NCBI GenBank assembly: GCA_040384645.1
Contig: JAZKIX010000106.1
Location: forward strand, 1-37,220
DNA: 37,220 nt
Origin: JAZKIX01 sp040384645
Lineage (GTDB): Bacteria > Pseudomonadota > Gammaproteobacteria > Burkholderiales > Burkholderiaceae_D
Direction of reading: 5' to 3'
Shown: positions 1 to 8,125 of the stretch, piece by piece
Layout of the letters: the number at the start of each line of letters is the position of its first letter
Numbering within the stretch: position 1 is the first letter of the stretch
The notes under the pieces: model-generated
What the model saw: the letters and a program-made list of their open reading frames with translations, nothing else
Databases searched by the model: none
Told to the model about the DNA's origin: nothing
Position numbers and translations under genes: made by a program

Positions 1-298
1 GGCGGGCGGCTACCGCTTTTCCTTTCACATTTCGCTCAAACATTACGCACAACGCAATATTCCCTTATTACTCTGCCGGGCCTACCCTAGTCGCGACCCA
101 ATTTTTCAGTCGATTGGCAGATCAATTGTCATTTGCTGCATTTAAATACGGCAGGCAGTGTCGACCACAGATCAATCCACCTTGTTTTTCTGGCATTGCT
201 ACTGGCCGGAAGCTGTTGTGCGTGCAATGAACAAGTAGCTTGGGGCGAAAGCCGCCAACCCTAATTACAAATCTTGGAAAAAATCCTGCGAACAATAA
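1..298. other. No gene recognised upstream of the HzsA-like gene
   Basis: I see no convincing gene here. A 62-codon open frame on the minus strand (122-310) has no ribosome binding site and no recognisable motif. A short GGC-GAAA-GCC hairpin lies near 243-252. The upstream gene, if any, ends before the window. Confidence 0.4.
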
Positions 299-327
299 TT
301 GCAAGTGCAAAATTGCACTGCTACACT
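299..327 (+). promoter_or_regulatory. Promoter with an operator-like palindrome in its spacer
   Basis: A sigma70-like pair TTGCAA (299-304) and TACACT (322-327) is separated by exactly 17 bases. The spacer is filled by the inverted repeat AGTGCAA-AA-TTGCACT (304-319). A second small inverted repeat, CACTA-A5-TAGTG, spans 324-338. A repressor bound between the two hexamers would block this promoter, which lies about 105 bases before the HzsA-like gene. The hexamers are only 4/6 matches, so the promoter is inferred; the palindrome is seen directly. Confidence 0.45.
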
Positions 328-432
328 AAAAAATAGTGCCGCAAAGAATTTTTAAGTGTCTTGCATGGCATTCCCTTTCTATTTCAGTCTGCAGACCTGC
401 CTTTTCGCAAGATATTGGCAAAGGATCATCTT

Positions 433-2616
433 ATGAAACCACTCCGTTTTCTTGCCTTTGCTGCAATTGCCTTGGCTTTTTCAGGCACAAGCAATACCGA
501 CGTCATGGCGGGCAGCGTCCCAATTTTCCTGGATGACTTGCCGATTTTCATCAACACCGACAAGAAGCCGAATCCAATCTTATTTGTCACGCAAGTACCG
601 GTATTGGGCGATTTTGCCAGCCGTGGCTCTACTTTCGGCAACCATCGTGCGACTCTGGATTCGGTGGCGCGCGGCGGCGACCTGATGATCCGTTATCCCG
701 ATGGTAGTTTGCGCAACTTGACCAAAGAAGCCGACTTTGGCATGGATGGCATGCAGGGAGCGAATGCGATTGCGGTGCGCGAACCGAGCGTGCATTGGAA
801 CGGCAGCAAGGCGGTCTTTAGCATGGTGGTCGGTGCGCCGACGCAACAATACCAAGTTACCACCTACTATTGGCAAATGTATGAGGTTACCGGCCTGGGC
901 AAAGGCCAAACCGCCGTCATCACCAAAATACCGAATCAACCGCCTAATTACAATAATGTGTCGCCTCTGTACGGCACCGACGAGCGGATCATCTTTACCT
1001 CCGACCGGCCGCGCAACGGCATGGCGCATTTGTATCCACAACTGGATGAATACGAAAGCACCGCGACCCTGAGCGGTATCTGGAGCCTGAACCCGGTCAG
1101 CAGTGACCTGCGCCTGCTCAATCACACCCCGAGCGGGGCATTTTCTCCCTCCATCGACAGTTTCGGCCGGGTGATATTTATCCGCTGGGATCACTTGCAG
1201 CAAGATCAGCAAGCCGATGGAGATCGGGCTGGCGAAACCGACAATGGTTCTTTCACCTATGCCGATGAGAGCGTCGGCGCGGCCAAGACCAGCGTCCGCA
1301 CCGATCTGTATCCTGAAACCCGTGCCGACACACCCAGCAGCGCTTTCGGCCGGGTCAATGGCTACACCAACAACCTGTTCACGCCGTGGCAAATCAATCA
1401 GGACGGCACGGAGGAAGAGACGCTCAATCACATTGGACGGCAAGAACTTTCCTTCGGCTATATGCCGCCATCCTTCAGTTCAGACCCTGCATTAAAAGAG
1501 TTTACCAACGACACATTACACGCCAACAAAAAACCCATCCGCATGGATGGCGGCCTGTTTCATCTGCGTGAAAATCCGGCACAACACGGTAGCTATTACG
1601 CAATTCTTGCGCGTGAATTTGGCTCCCTGACGTCCAATCAAATCGTTAAATTGACCGGCGGTGAAACACTGACTGCGAACCAGATGGTGCTGAGCGATGT
1701 GACAGCAATGCCAACCGCCGGCACCAACGATTTGCCGGGCGGCCGTTACCGCAATCCCTTGCCTTTATTGTCGGGTGCGCTGATTGCCAGCCACACGCCG
1801 ACGATTGCGGCAGATGCCTCGGCGATGCACGATTTCCGGCTGAAGCCGCTGACCCTGGATATACCGAGCGGTTTGTACAAGGCTGGCGCCTCACTGACCG
1901 GCGGCATTACCAAGTCGATAGAATGGTGGTCACCTGACGTTAAAAGGACTTTCAACGGCATGCTATGGGAAATTGAGGCTACCGAAGTAGTCGCACGGCG
2001 CCGTCCGGTGCGGCCGGCAGAAGCGCTGGAATCGCCTGAGCAAGCAGTATTTAATGAAGAAAATGTAAATGACACCACATTCCGCAACTGGCTCAAAACC
2101 AATAACCTGGCCTTGATCGTGACCCGTAACCAGACCAGCCGCGATGCTGGTGACATACAACAGCCATTCAATTTGCAAGTCCCGAACGGTGTGAAAAAGA
2201 CGGCACCTGGTAACGGCAAGGTGTACAACATCTCGCACTATCAAATTTTCCAGGCCGACCAAATTCGCGGTTACAAATGGCCCGGCCGGCGGGTACTGGC
2301 CAAACCGCTGCATGATCCCAAAGCGAAGAATCCAGCCAATCCGGGCGGGCCAGCCGGCAGCGTCAAGATTGCGGCCGATGGCTCTACCGCGGCCTTTGTA
2401 CCGGCACGGCAGGCACTGGCTTGGCAAACTACCGACGCGGCCGGCAATGCAGTGGTACGTGAACGGGTCTGGGTTACCTTTCAGCCGGGCGAAGTACGGG
2501 TCTGCGCTTCTTGCCACGGTGTGAACAATAAGGATCAAGCTGGATTTGCACCACCGCTCAACAAGCCGGACGCCTTGCGCGCCTTGCTGCAACACTGGAA
2601 AACCTTGCCGCCCTAA
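433..2616 (+). CDS. HzsA-related exported protein with one c-type heme motif
   Basis: Exported protein of 727 residues resembling the family named after hydrazine synthase subunit alpha. The start at 433 is chosen because an AAGGA ribosome site lies 7-8 bases upstream and a signal peptide follows (basic MKPLR, hydrophobic LAFAAIALAF, cleavage near VMA-GS). The middle has WD40/PD40-like stretches (IIFTSDRPRNG, FSPSIDSFGRVIFIRWDHL). Near the C-terminus is a single heme c motif, CASCH (C691, C694, H695). Hydrazine synthase alpha carries more hemes and belongs to anammox bacteria. Nothing else here suggests nitrogen chemistry, so a periplasmic single-heme redox or binding role is inference. It is monocistronic, ending at a strong bidirectional terminator. 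The longer frame from 361 would bury the signal peptide and is rejected. Confidence 0.75.
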   Translation: MKPLRFLAFAAIALAFSGTSNTDVMAGSVPIFLDDLPIFINTDKKPNPILFVTQVPVLGDFASRGSTFGNHRATLDSVARGGDLMIRYPDGSLRNLTKEADFGMDGMQGANAIAVREPSVHWNGSKAVFSMVVGAPTQQYQVTTYYWQMYEVTGLGKGQTAVITKIPNQPPNYNNVSPLYGTDERIIFTSDRPRNGMAHLYPQLDEYESTATLSGIWSLNPVSSDLRLLNHTPSGAFSPSIDSFGRVIFIRWDHLQQDQQADGDRAGETDNGSFTYADESVGAAKTSVRTDLYPETRADTPSSAFGRVNGYTNNLFTPWQINQDGTEEETLNHIGRQELSFGYMPPSFSSDPALKEFTNDTLHANKKPIRMDGGLFHLRENPAQHGSYYAILAREFGSLTSNQIVKLTGGETLTANQMVLSDVTAMPTAGTNDLPGGRYRNPLPLLSGALIASHTPTIAADASAMHDFRLKPLTLDIPSGLYKAGASLTGGITKSIEWWSPDVKRTFNGMLWEIEATEVVARRRPVRPAEALESPEQAVFNEENVNDTTFRNWLKTNNLALIVTRNQTSRDAGDIQQPFNLQVPNGVKKTAPGNGKVYNISHYQIFQADQIRGYKWPGRRVLAKPLHDPKAKNPANPGGPAGSVKIAADGSTAAFVPARQALAWQTTDAAGNAVVRERVWVTFQPGEVRVCASCHGVNNKDQAGFAPPLNKPDALRALLQHWKTLPP

Positions 2617-2633
2617 CAGCGGATTAAGGCAAT

Positions 2634-2665
2634 AAAAAAAGCGACGCCACGGCGTCGCTTTTTTA
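2634..2665. terminator. Bidirectional intrinsic terminator
   Basis: A 7-bp GC-rich stem, GCGACGC (2641-2647) and GCGTCGC (2652-2658), has a 4-base loop and is flanked by seven As on one side and six Ts on the other. It ends both the HzsA-like gene (plus) and the folE2 operon (minus). Confidence 0.85.
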
Positions 2666-2691
2666 TCGGAATCTCAGCTTAATTCAAATCA

Positions 2692-3504
2692 TCAAACCCG
2701 CTTGTCGCATTCAATCAAGGCATACGCCGAGTGGTTATGGATAGACTCGAAATTCTCCGCTTCCAATGTGTACGCCGCAATCCGATTGTCTTCATTGAGC
2801 ATACCGGCAACATCGCGCACCAAATCTTCGACAAATTTCGGATTGTCATAAGCACGCTCGGTCACGTATTTTTCATCTGGGCGTTTCAGCAAGCCATACA
2901 GTTCGCACGACGCTTGCGCCTCAATCTTGGCGATCAATTCATCGATCATCAAATCCGCCGCCAATACCGCATTGACAGTGATGTGCGAGCGTTGATTGTG
3001 CGCGCCGTATTTCGAGATTTTCTTTGAACATGGGCACAGGCTGGTGACCGGCACTAATACTTTCAAAGTCACTTCCAGCACGCCACGTTTGATTTCGCCG
3101 GTCAGGCCGACTTCATAATCCATCAAGCTCTGGACGCCGGAGATCGGCGCTGTCTTGTTGATGAAGTAAGGGAAAGTCACTTCCACCCGGCCCGATTCGG
3201 CTTCCAGCAATTTGACCATATCGTGCATCAGGCCGCCAAATACGGTCAGGTCGAGCGGCGTGTTGCCATCGGTGCTCAAGCCCTCCAGCAGCGCGATGAA
3301 GCGCGACATATGCGTGCCTTTTTTATCTTCCGGCAAATGCACATACATATTCCAGATTCCGACTGAAGGATGCACCCCGGTCGAGGTTTTGACGGTTAGC
3401 GGATAACGCACCGCCTTCACGCCCACGCGCTGGATCGCAATACGGCGCGTATCGAGCGTGTTTTGGACATCTGGAATTGCAAAATTGGGATCGCGTGAAT
3501 TCAT
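2692..3504 (-). CDS. folE2: GTP cyclohydrolase FolE2 (type IB)
   Basis: Converts GTP to 7,8-dihydroneopterin triphosphate, the first step toward tetrahydrofolate and, in many bacteria, queuosine. The 270-residue product shows the FolE2 hallmarks: the N-terminal IPDVQNTLDTRRIAIQRVGV stretch and the SLCPCSKKISKYGAHNQRS block, whose first cysteine (about C157) is the family's conserved metal/active-site cysteine. The start at 3504 has GAGG seven bases upstream; an in-frame ATG at 3519 would add MRGYV and has no such site. It lies about 50 bases downstream of dxs on the same strand and ends at the bidirectional terminator, so it is the last gene of the xseB-ispA-dxs unit. FolE2 enzymes work with various divalent metals, and some bacteria induce them under zinc shortage. 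No Zur-like site is visible directly in front of this gene. Confidence 0.93.
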   Translation of the reverse strand: MNSRDPNFAIPDVQNTLDTRRIAIQRVGVKAVRYPLTVKTSTGVHPSVGIWNMYVHLPEDKKGTHMSRFIALLEGLSTDGNTPLDLTVFGGLMHDMVKLLEAESGRVEVTFPYFINKTAPISGVQSLMDYEVGLTGEIKRGVLEVTLKVLVPVTSLCPCSKKISKYGAHNQRSHITVNAVLAADLMIDELIAKIEAQASCELYGLLKRPDEKYVTERAYDNPKFVEDLVRDVAGMLNEDNRIAAYTLEAENFESIHNHSAYALIECDKRV

Positions 3505-3554
3505 CACATAGCCTCGCATAAAAGTGTTGCAGCAATCAGACCATCTGATTGGGA

Positions 3555-5426
3555 TTAATTATTATTCTTACTGGCGTCTGCGCCAAAGCGCTGCCGAATC
3601 GAGGCCGCAATACCTTTGCTATCGAGGCCGCACCCCGCCAGCAACTGGCCGACATCGCCATGGTCGATAAAACGGTCCGGCAAACCCAACATCAAAAGCG
3701 GCTTGACAATGCCAAGTGCCGCCAAGGCTTCAGCCACTGCTGAACCGGCGCCACCCATGATGGCGCCCTCTTCTATCGTCACTAATACCGCATGATCGGC
3801 TGCCAGTTGTTTGAGCAATTCCAGATCGAGCGGCTTGATGAAACGCATATTCGCCACGCTGGCATCCAACTCGTCTGCGGCCACCAAGCTGGGCGCGAGC
3901 ATGGTGCCAAAAGCCAGAATTGCAATGTCTTTTCCCTTGCGCCTGAGTTCGCCAGTGCCGAGCGGGAGTGTGCTCAAGGCCTTGGCTACAGCGGCACCTG
4001 GACCGGCGCCGCGCGGGTAGCGCACCGCGGACGGGCCATTATATTGGAAAGCGGTGGACAGCATCTGACGGCACTCGTTTTCGTCCGAGGCCGCCATCAA
4101 CACCATATTGGGGATGCAGCGCGCAAAGGCAATATCGTAATTGCCGGCATGGGTAGCGCCATCGGCACCGACCAAACCGGCGCGATCGAGGGCAAAAGTA
4201 ACATCCAAGTTTTGCAGCGCGACGTCATGGATCATCTGGTCGTAAGCGCGTTGCAAGAAGGTCGAATAAATCGCCACTACCGGCTTGAGCCCTTCGCAGG
4301 CGAGGCCGGCAGCGAAGGTGACAGCGTGCTGCTCGGCGATGCCGACATCGAAATACCGTTCTGGGAATAGCTGTTCGAAGCGGACCATGCCAGAACCTTC
4401 ACGCATCGCCGGCGTGATGCCAACCAGACGTTTATCCTGCGCCGCCATATCGCACAACCAGTCGCCAAACACCTGGGTATAAGTCAATTTGCCCGCAGCG
4501 GCAGGCTGGATGCCTTCGACCGGATTGAACTTGCCGGGGCCGTGATACAGGACAGGATCGGCTTCGGCCAGCTTGTAACCCTGGCCTTTTTTGGTCACTA
4601 CGTGCAAAAACTGTGGCCCTTTTAACTGCTTGATGTTTTGCAGCGTCGGGATCAACGAATCCAGATCGTGACCGTCAATTGGGCCGATGTAATTAAAACC
4701 GAATTCCTCAAACATGGTGGCGGGCACCACCATGCCTTTGGCGTGTTCTTCCAGCTTTTTTGCCAGCTCCAGCATTTTTCCGGGCAAGACCGACTTGCCG
4801 ACATTCCTGGCGGCAGCATAAAACTGCCCTGACATCAGACGCGCCAGATAACGATTGAGGGCACCGACCGGCGGCGAAATCGACATATCGTTATCGTTCA
4901 ACACCACCAGCATATTCACGTCTTCATGCACACCGGCGTTGTTGAGTGCCTCGAAAGCCATACCGGCCGTCATCGAGCCATCGCCGATGACCGCAATCGC
5001 GTGCGGCCCCTGCCTGCTGCTTTCGCCCTTGATCCTGGCGGCCACCGCCATGCCGAACGCGGCGGAAATCGACGTCGAGGAATGCGCCGTGCCAAAGGTG
5101 TCATATTCGCTTTCGCAACGGCGCGGGAAACCCGAAATACCATCCTTCTGCCTTAGCGTATGCATCTGGTCGCGGCGACCGGTCAAGATTTTGTGCGGAT
5201 AAGTCTGGTGCCCGACATCCCACACGATCCGGTCATCCGGTGTGCTGAAGACATAATGCAGCGCAATCGTCAGCTCCACTGTGCCCAGATTCGAGGACAA
5301 ATGGCCGCCGGTCTTGGATACGGAATCGATCACATAAGAGCGCAACTCGTCTGCCAGCGCCGGCAATTGCGCCCGTGTCAGCTTGCGCAAATCGGCCGGG
5401 CTATCAATCGTCTTGAGTAAATCCAT
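3555..5426 (-). CDS. dxs: 1-deoxy-D-xylulose-5-phosphate synthase
   Basis: Thiamine-diphosphate enzyme that condenses pyruvate and glyceraldehyde 3-phosphate to DXP, the entry step of the MEP isoprenoid pathway and a supply of DXP for thiamine and pyridoxal synthesis. The product has 623 residues, a normal length. Visible hallmarks are the N-terminal SKTGGHLSSNLGTVELTIALH, the ThDP signature GDGSMTAGMAFEALNNAG followed by NDNDMSIS, and the transketolase pyrimidine-domain segment DVGIAEQHAVTFAAGLA. Start ATG at 5426. It sits 3 bases after the ispA stop codon, so the two are almost certainly co-transcribed and translationally coupled, placing the pathway's first enzyme next to the prenyl chain-length enzyme. 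Confidence 0.97.
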   Translation of the reverse strand: MDLLKTIDSPADLRKLTRAQLPALADELRSYVIDSVSKTGGHLSSNLGTVELTIALHYVFSTPDDRIVWDVGHQTYPHKILTGRRDQMHTLRQKDGISGFPRRCESEYDTFGTAHSSTSISAAFGMAVAARIKGESSRQGPHAIAVIGDGSMTAGMAFEALNNAGVHEDVNMLVVLNDNDMSISPPVGALNRYLARLMSGQFYAAARNVGKSVLPGKMLELAKKLEEHAKGMVVPATMFEEFGFNYIGPIDGHDLDSLIPTLQNIKQLKGPQFLHVVTKKGQGYKLAEADPVLYHGPGKFNPVEGIQPAAAGKLTYTQVFGDWLCDMAAQDKRLVGITPAMREGSGMVRFEQLFPERYFDVGIAEQHAVTFAAGLACEGLKPVVAIYSTFLQRAYDQMIHDVALQNLDVTFALDRAGLVGADGATHAGNYDIAFARCIPNMVLMAASDENECRQMLSTAFQYNGPSAVRYPRGAGPGAAVAKALSTLPLGTGELRRKGKDIAILAFGTMLAPSLVAADELDASVANMRFIKPLDLELLKQLAADHAVLVTIEEGAIMGGAGSAVAEALAALGIVKPLLMLGLPDRFIDHGDVGQLLAGCGLDSKGIAASIRQRFGADASKNNN

Positions 5427-5429
5427 AAA

Positions 5430-6338
5430 CTAAGCTTTCCGCTGCACAATCAGATCTGCGAGTTCGCGCAATCGTTGCGCAGACTCGCCAAACGGAACAA
5501 GCGCCGCGTGGGCATCCTGCCGCAATTTTTCCGCCAATTTTTTTGACTCGTCCAATCCCAGGATCGAAACATAAGTCGGTTTGTTGTCAGCCGCATCCTT
5601 GCCAGCGGTTTTACCCAAGGTAGCCGAATCGGCCGTGGCATCGAGCACATCATCGACCACTTGAAACGCCAGGCCGACCGCCTTTGCATAACTGCCGAGA
5701 GCAACTTCGTCCGCGCTCGATAAAATTTTGCCGCACATCGCCCCCAACAATACCGACGCGCGCAATAAAGCACCGGTTTTTAATTGGTGCATCTGCTCTA
5801 ACTGGCTAAGCGATAAATTAAGTCCGACGCTAGCCAGATCAATCGCCTGTCCGCCGCACATGCCGGCCGAACCCGCCGCCTGCGCTAATAAACGTACCAT
5901 CGCGAGCTGTTGCACCGTGTCAATCGCATGCTCAGGATCGCTCTGCGCCAGCACTAAAAACGCTTGCGCCTGCAAGGCATCGCCCACCAGCAGCGCGGTC
6001 GCCTCATCATATTTGACATGGACGGTCGGCTTGCCACGGCGCAGCGCATCGTCGTCCATGCATGGCATATCGTCATGTACCAGGGAATAGGCGTGGATCA
6101 TTTCCAGCGCGGCGGCGGCACGCGCCAACATGGCGGGCTGGGCATCAAACAGGGCACCGGCGGCAAACACCAGCAGCGGACGCACCCGCTTGCCGCCATC
6201 CAATACCGCATACGCCATCGCCTCATGCAATAGCATCGGAATCTGGCTGCTGGCCGGTAAAAAGCCCTGCAAAGCCGACTCCATATCGCGCTGCACTGCT
6301 TTCATCCAGTCGTCAAAACCTAGCGCGCCATACCGCAT
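5430..6338 (-). CDS. ispA: Farnesyl diphosphate synthase / short-chain polyprenyl synthase
   Basis: Condenses isopentenyl and dimethylallyl/geranyl diphosphate to farnesyl diphosphate, the precursor of ubiquinone and undecaprenyl chains. The product has about 302 residues. The first aspartate-rich motif is DDMPCMDDD followed by LRRGKPTVH; the second is FQVVDDVLDATAD. The N-terminal GGKRVRPLLVF is the usual IPP-binding region. The ATG at 6338 overlaps the xseB stop in TGATG, a typical translational coupling; a GTG one codon upstream (6341) is the alternative. The operon order xseB-ispA-dxs is common across proteobacteria. Confidence 0.96.
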   Translation of the reverse strand: MRYGALGFDDWMKAVQRDMESALQGFLPASSQIPMLLHEAMAYAVLDGGKRVRPLLVFAAGALFDAQPAMLARAAAALEMIHAYSLVHDDMPCMDDDALRRGKPTVHVKYDEATALLVGDALQAQAFLVLAQSDPEHAIDTVQQLAMVRLLAQAAGSAGMCGGQAIDLASVGLNLSLSQLEQMHQLKTGALLRASVLLGAMCGKILSSADEVALGSYAKAVGLAFQVVDDVLDATADSATLGKTAGKDAADNKPTYVSILGLDESKKLAEKLRQDAHAALVPFGESAQRLRELADLIVQRKA

Positions 6339-6604
6339 CACTCATCCACCTCGGCTGGGTTGGCCACAAATGGCTTAAGCATTTCACCTTCCAATTGCTT
6401 GACTTGGTTATCGACCTTGTCGAGCTGGGCAGCGCAATATTTGACCAGTTCGCTGCCGCGTTTATAGGCAGCGACCGAGGCTTCCAGCGGTAATTCGCCG
6501 GCTTCCATGCTGGCGACCAATTGCTCCAGTTCGGCCATGGCCTGCTCAAACGAAGCGGGCTGGTCGGCGGGTACGGCAGGCAGTTTTTTCGACGAAGTAG
6601 CCAT
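6338..6604 (-). CDS. xseB: Exodeoxyribonuclease VII small subunit
   Basis: Small subunit of exonuclease VII, which degrades single-stranded DNA together with XseA (not in this window). The product is 88 residues from ATG 6604. It contains the family helix pair: FEQAMAELEQLVASMEAGEL, then PLEASVAAYKRGSELVKYC and the following coiled segment. An in-frame ATG three codons upstream (6613) is possible; neither start has a clear Shine-Dalgarno site. Its stop overlaps the ispA start. First gene of the isoprenoid/folate operon. Confidence 0.93.
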   Translation of the reverse strand: MATSSKKLPAVPADQPASFEQAMAELEQLVASMEAGELPLEASVAAYKRGSELVKYCAAQLDKVDNQVKQLEGEMLKPFVANPAEVDE

Positions 6605-6804
6605 AAATTGCAATTTTTAATTTAACCCGCCATTTTAGTGCAAACCACCGCGAGCGGTAGAAATTGAACAACAACAAAACTAATACTTACAGGCAACAGC
6701 CAATTGGCATGAAACTTTAAAAATCATGGCTAGCAGCCTATCGGGCTGACGGGGCCAAAGCGAAAATTTTCCTGATTGAGGAAGGATTTTGCCGGATTTG
6801 CAGT

Positions 6805-6824
6805 GTCAATATCGAGATATTGAC
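6805..6824. promoter_or_regulatory. 20-bp operator-like palindrome
   Basis: GTCAATATC-GA-GATATTGAC is a perfect 9-bp inverted repeat around a 2-base centre, 172 bases before the Rieske gene and about 200 bases before xseB. The size and symmetry suit a dimeric helix-turn-helix regulator. The regulator is unknown. Confidence 0.4.
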
Positions 6825-6899
6825 CCAAAAGCCAGTGAAATATGGTCCGATCAGAGGATTTTGCAGCCGACCTCCGGTGAACCCGACAGGCTGCTCGGG

Positions 6900-6905
6900 T
6901 ATAAT
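6900..6905 (+). promoter_or_regulatory. Perfect -10 box (TATAAT) for the Rieske operon
   Basis: TATAAT lies 91 bases upstream of the Rieske start codon. The base stretch 17 upstream (GTGAAC, 6877-6882) is a weak -35. A CCCGA/TCGGG inverted repeat (6882-6899) lies directly before it. Confidence 0.4.
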
Positions 6906-6996
6906 CACTGGTTCTGTCCAAAATTTCCTCATTTTCTACAAACAGGTCTTTGCGGTCTTTCTCTCTTTGTTACGACTACATATTAAGGGGGTGGGG

Positions 6997-8109
6997 ATGT
7001 CCAATCTGGACAATAACGCCAAGCTCACGCGTTCTGATGCACAACTTCCGGTCAACGCTTATTTTGACGAGACGCTTTTACAGCGCGAAATAAAAGAGCT
7101 GTTTCACTCTGGCCCGCGTTATGTCGGCCACTCCCTGATGGTGCCCAATGTAGGTGATTTCGCTACGCTCCCGTCCGAACACGAGGGACGCATGCTGGTG
7201 CGCAATGCGCATGGCATCGAGCTGCTGTCGAACGTCTGCCGCCACCGTCAAGCCCTGATGTTCAATGGCCGCGGCAATACCAATAACATCGTCTGTCCGT
7301 TGCATCGCTGGACTTACGACCTCAAGGGCGAACTGATCGGTGCACCGCATTTTGCCGACACGCCTTGCCTGAATCTCTCCAAAACACCGCTGCAAGAATG
7401 GAACGGCTTGCTGTTCGAGCAAAACGGCGTCGATGTCATGCAAAAGATGGCCGCGCTGACCGTCACCAAAGACCTCGACTTCAGCGGCTATATGCTCGAT
7501 CACGTCGAAGTCCAGCACTGCGACTACAACTGGAAAACCTTCATCGAAGTGTATCTGGAGGATTACCACGTCGAACCGTTCCATCCTGGCTTGGGCAGTT
7601 TTGTCTCGTGCGAGGATCTGCGTTGGGAATTCGGCGCCGACTACAGCGTGCAAACGGTGGGTGTGAATCACGGCCTGCAAAAATCAGGCTCACAAAAATA
7701 TCAAAAGTGGCAAGAACAAGTCTTGCAATTTCGCGAAGGCAAAGCGCCTCCGTACGGCGCGATCTGGCTCACGATCTATCCCAATATCATGGTCGAGTGG
7801 TATCCCCATGTGTTGGTGGTCTCGACCCTGTGGCCGGACGGCCCGGATAAAACCCGCAATGTGGTCGAGTTTTATTATCCCGAAGAAATCGTTTGGTTCG
7901 AGCGCGACTTCATCGCCGCCGAGCGCGCCGCCTATCTAGAAACTTGTGTCGAAGACGATGAAATCGGCCTGCGCATGGATGCCGGCCGGCGCATCTTGCT
8001 GGCACGCGGCGTCAATGAAGTCGGCCCGTATCAATCGCCGATGGAAGACGGCATGCAACATTTCCACGAATGGTATCGGGCCAAGTTGGCGCCGCTTCCC
8101 GCTATGTAA
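6997..8109 (+). CDS. Rieske aromatic-ring-hydroxylating oxygenase, alpha-subunit family
   Basis: Non-heme iron oxygenase alpha-subunit homolog, 370 residues. The start ATG 6997 follows an AAGGGGGTGGGG purine run; the frame is open further upstream but only from here does it look like protein. The Rieske [2Fe-2S] ligands are C81-x-H83 and C100-x2-H103 (VCRHRQALMFNG ... NIVCPLHRW). The catalytic domain shows EDYHVEPFHPG, whose H191 and H196 fit the mononuclear iron ligands. The substrate cannot be read from sequence. No beta subunit, ferredoxin or reductase gene is adjacent. Related genes next to xseB/ispA/dxs are common in Burkholderiales, suggesting a conserved housekeeping demethylase or hydroxylase rather than a catabolic dioxygenase. 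The next gene starts 16 bases downstream. Confidence 0.85.
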   Translation: MSNLDNNAKLTRSDAQLPVNAYFDETLLQREIKELFHSGPRYVGHSLMVPNVGDFATLPSEHEGRMLVRNAHGIELLSNVCRHRQALMFNGRGNTNNIVCPLHRWTYDLKGELIGAPHFADTPCLNLSKTPLQEWNGLLFEQNGVDVMQKMAALTVTKDLDFSGYMLDHVEVQHCDYNWKTFIEVYLEDYHVEPFHPGLGSFVSCEDLRWEFGADYSVQTVGVNHGLQKSGSQKYQKWQEQVLQFREGKAPPYGAIWLTIYPNIMVEWYPHVLVVSTLWPDGPDKTRNVVEFYYPEEIVWFERDFIAAERAAYLETCVEDDEIGLRMDAGRRILLARGVNEVGPYQSPMEDGMQHFHEWYRAKLAPLPAM

Positions 8110-8125
8110 TTTTTAAAATCCGACC

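Larger units (their letters stand above)
6605..6996. other. Divergent intergenic region between xseB and the Rieske gene
   Basis: This 392-base stretch must hold the promoters of both divergent operons. Visible elements are a small hairpin CAGCC-TATCG-GGCTG (6734-6748), a 9+2+9 palindrome (6805-6824), a CCCGA...TCGGG repeat next to a perfect TATAAT (6900-6905), and a G-rich ribosome site before 6997. An open frame continues upstream of the Rieske start into this region, but it has no domain and is taken as non-coding. No RNA gene was recognised. Confidence 0.5.

Noticed and set aside
580..1443. Long minus-strand open frame (287 codons) antisense to the HzsA-like gene
   Set aside because: No ribosome site, no domain, and it lies opposite a gene with a clear signal peptide and heme motif; a shadow of GC-rich codon usage.
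6820..6996. N-terminal extension of the Rieske protein
   Set aside because: It would add 59 residues with no domain, run through the promoter TATAAT and the palindrome, and lacks a ribosome site; the true start has a strong purine run.
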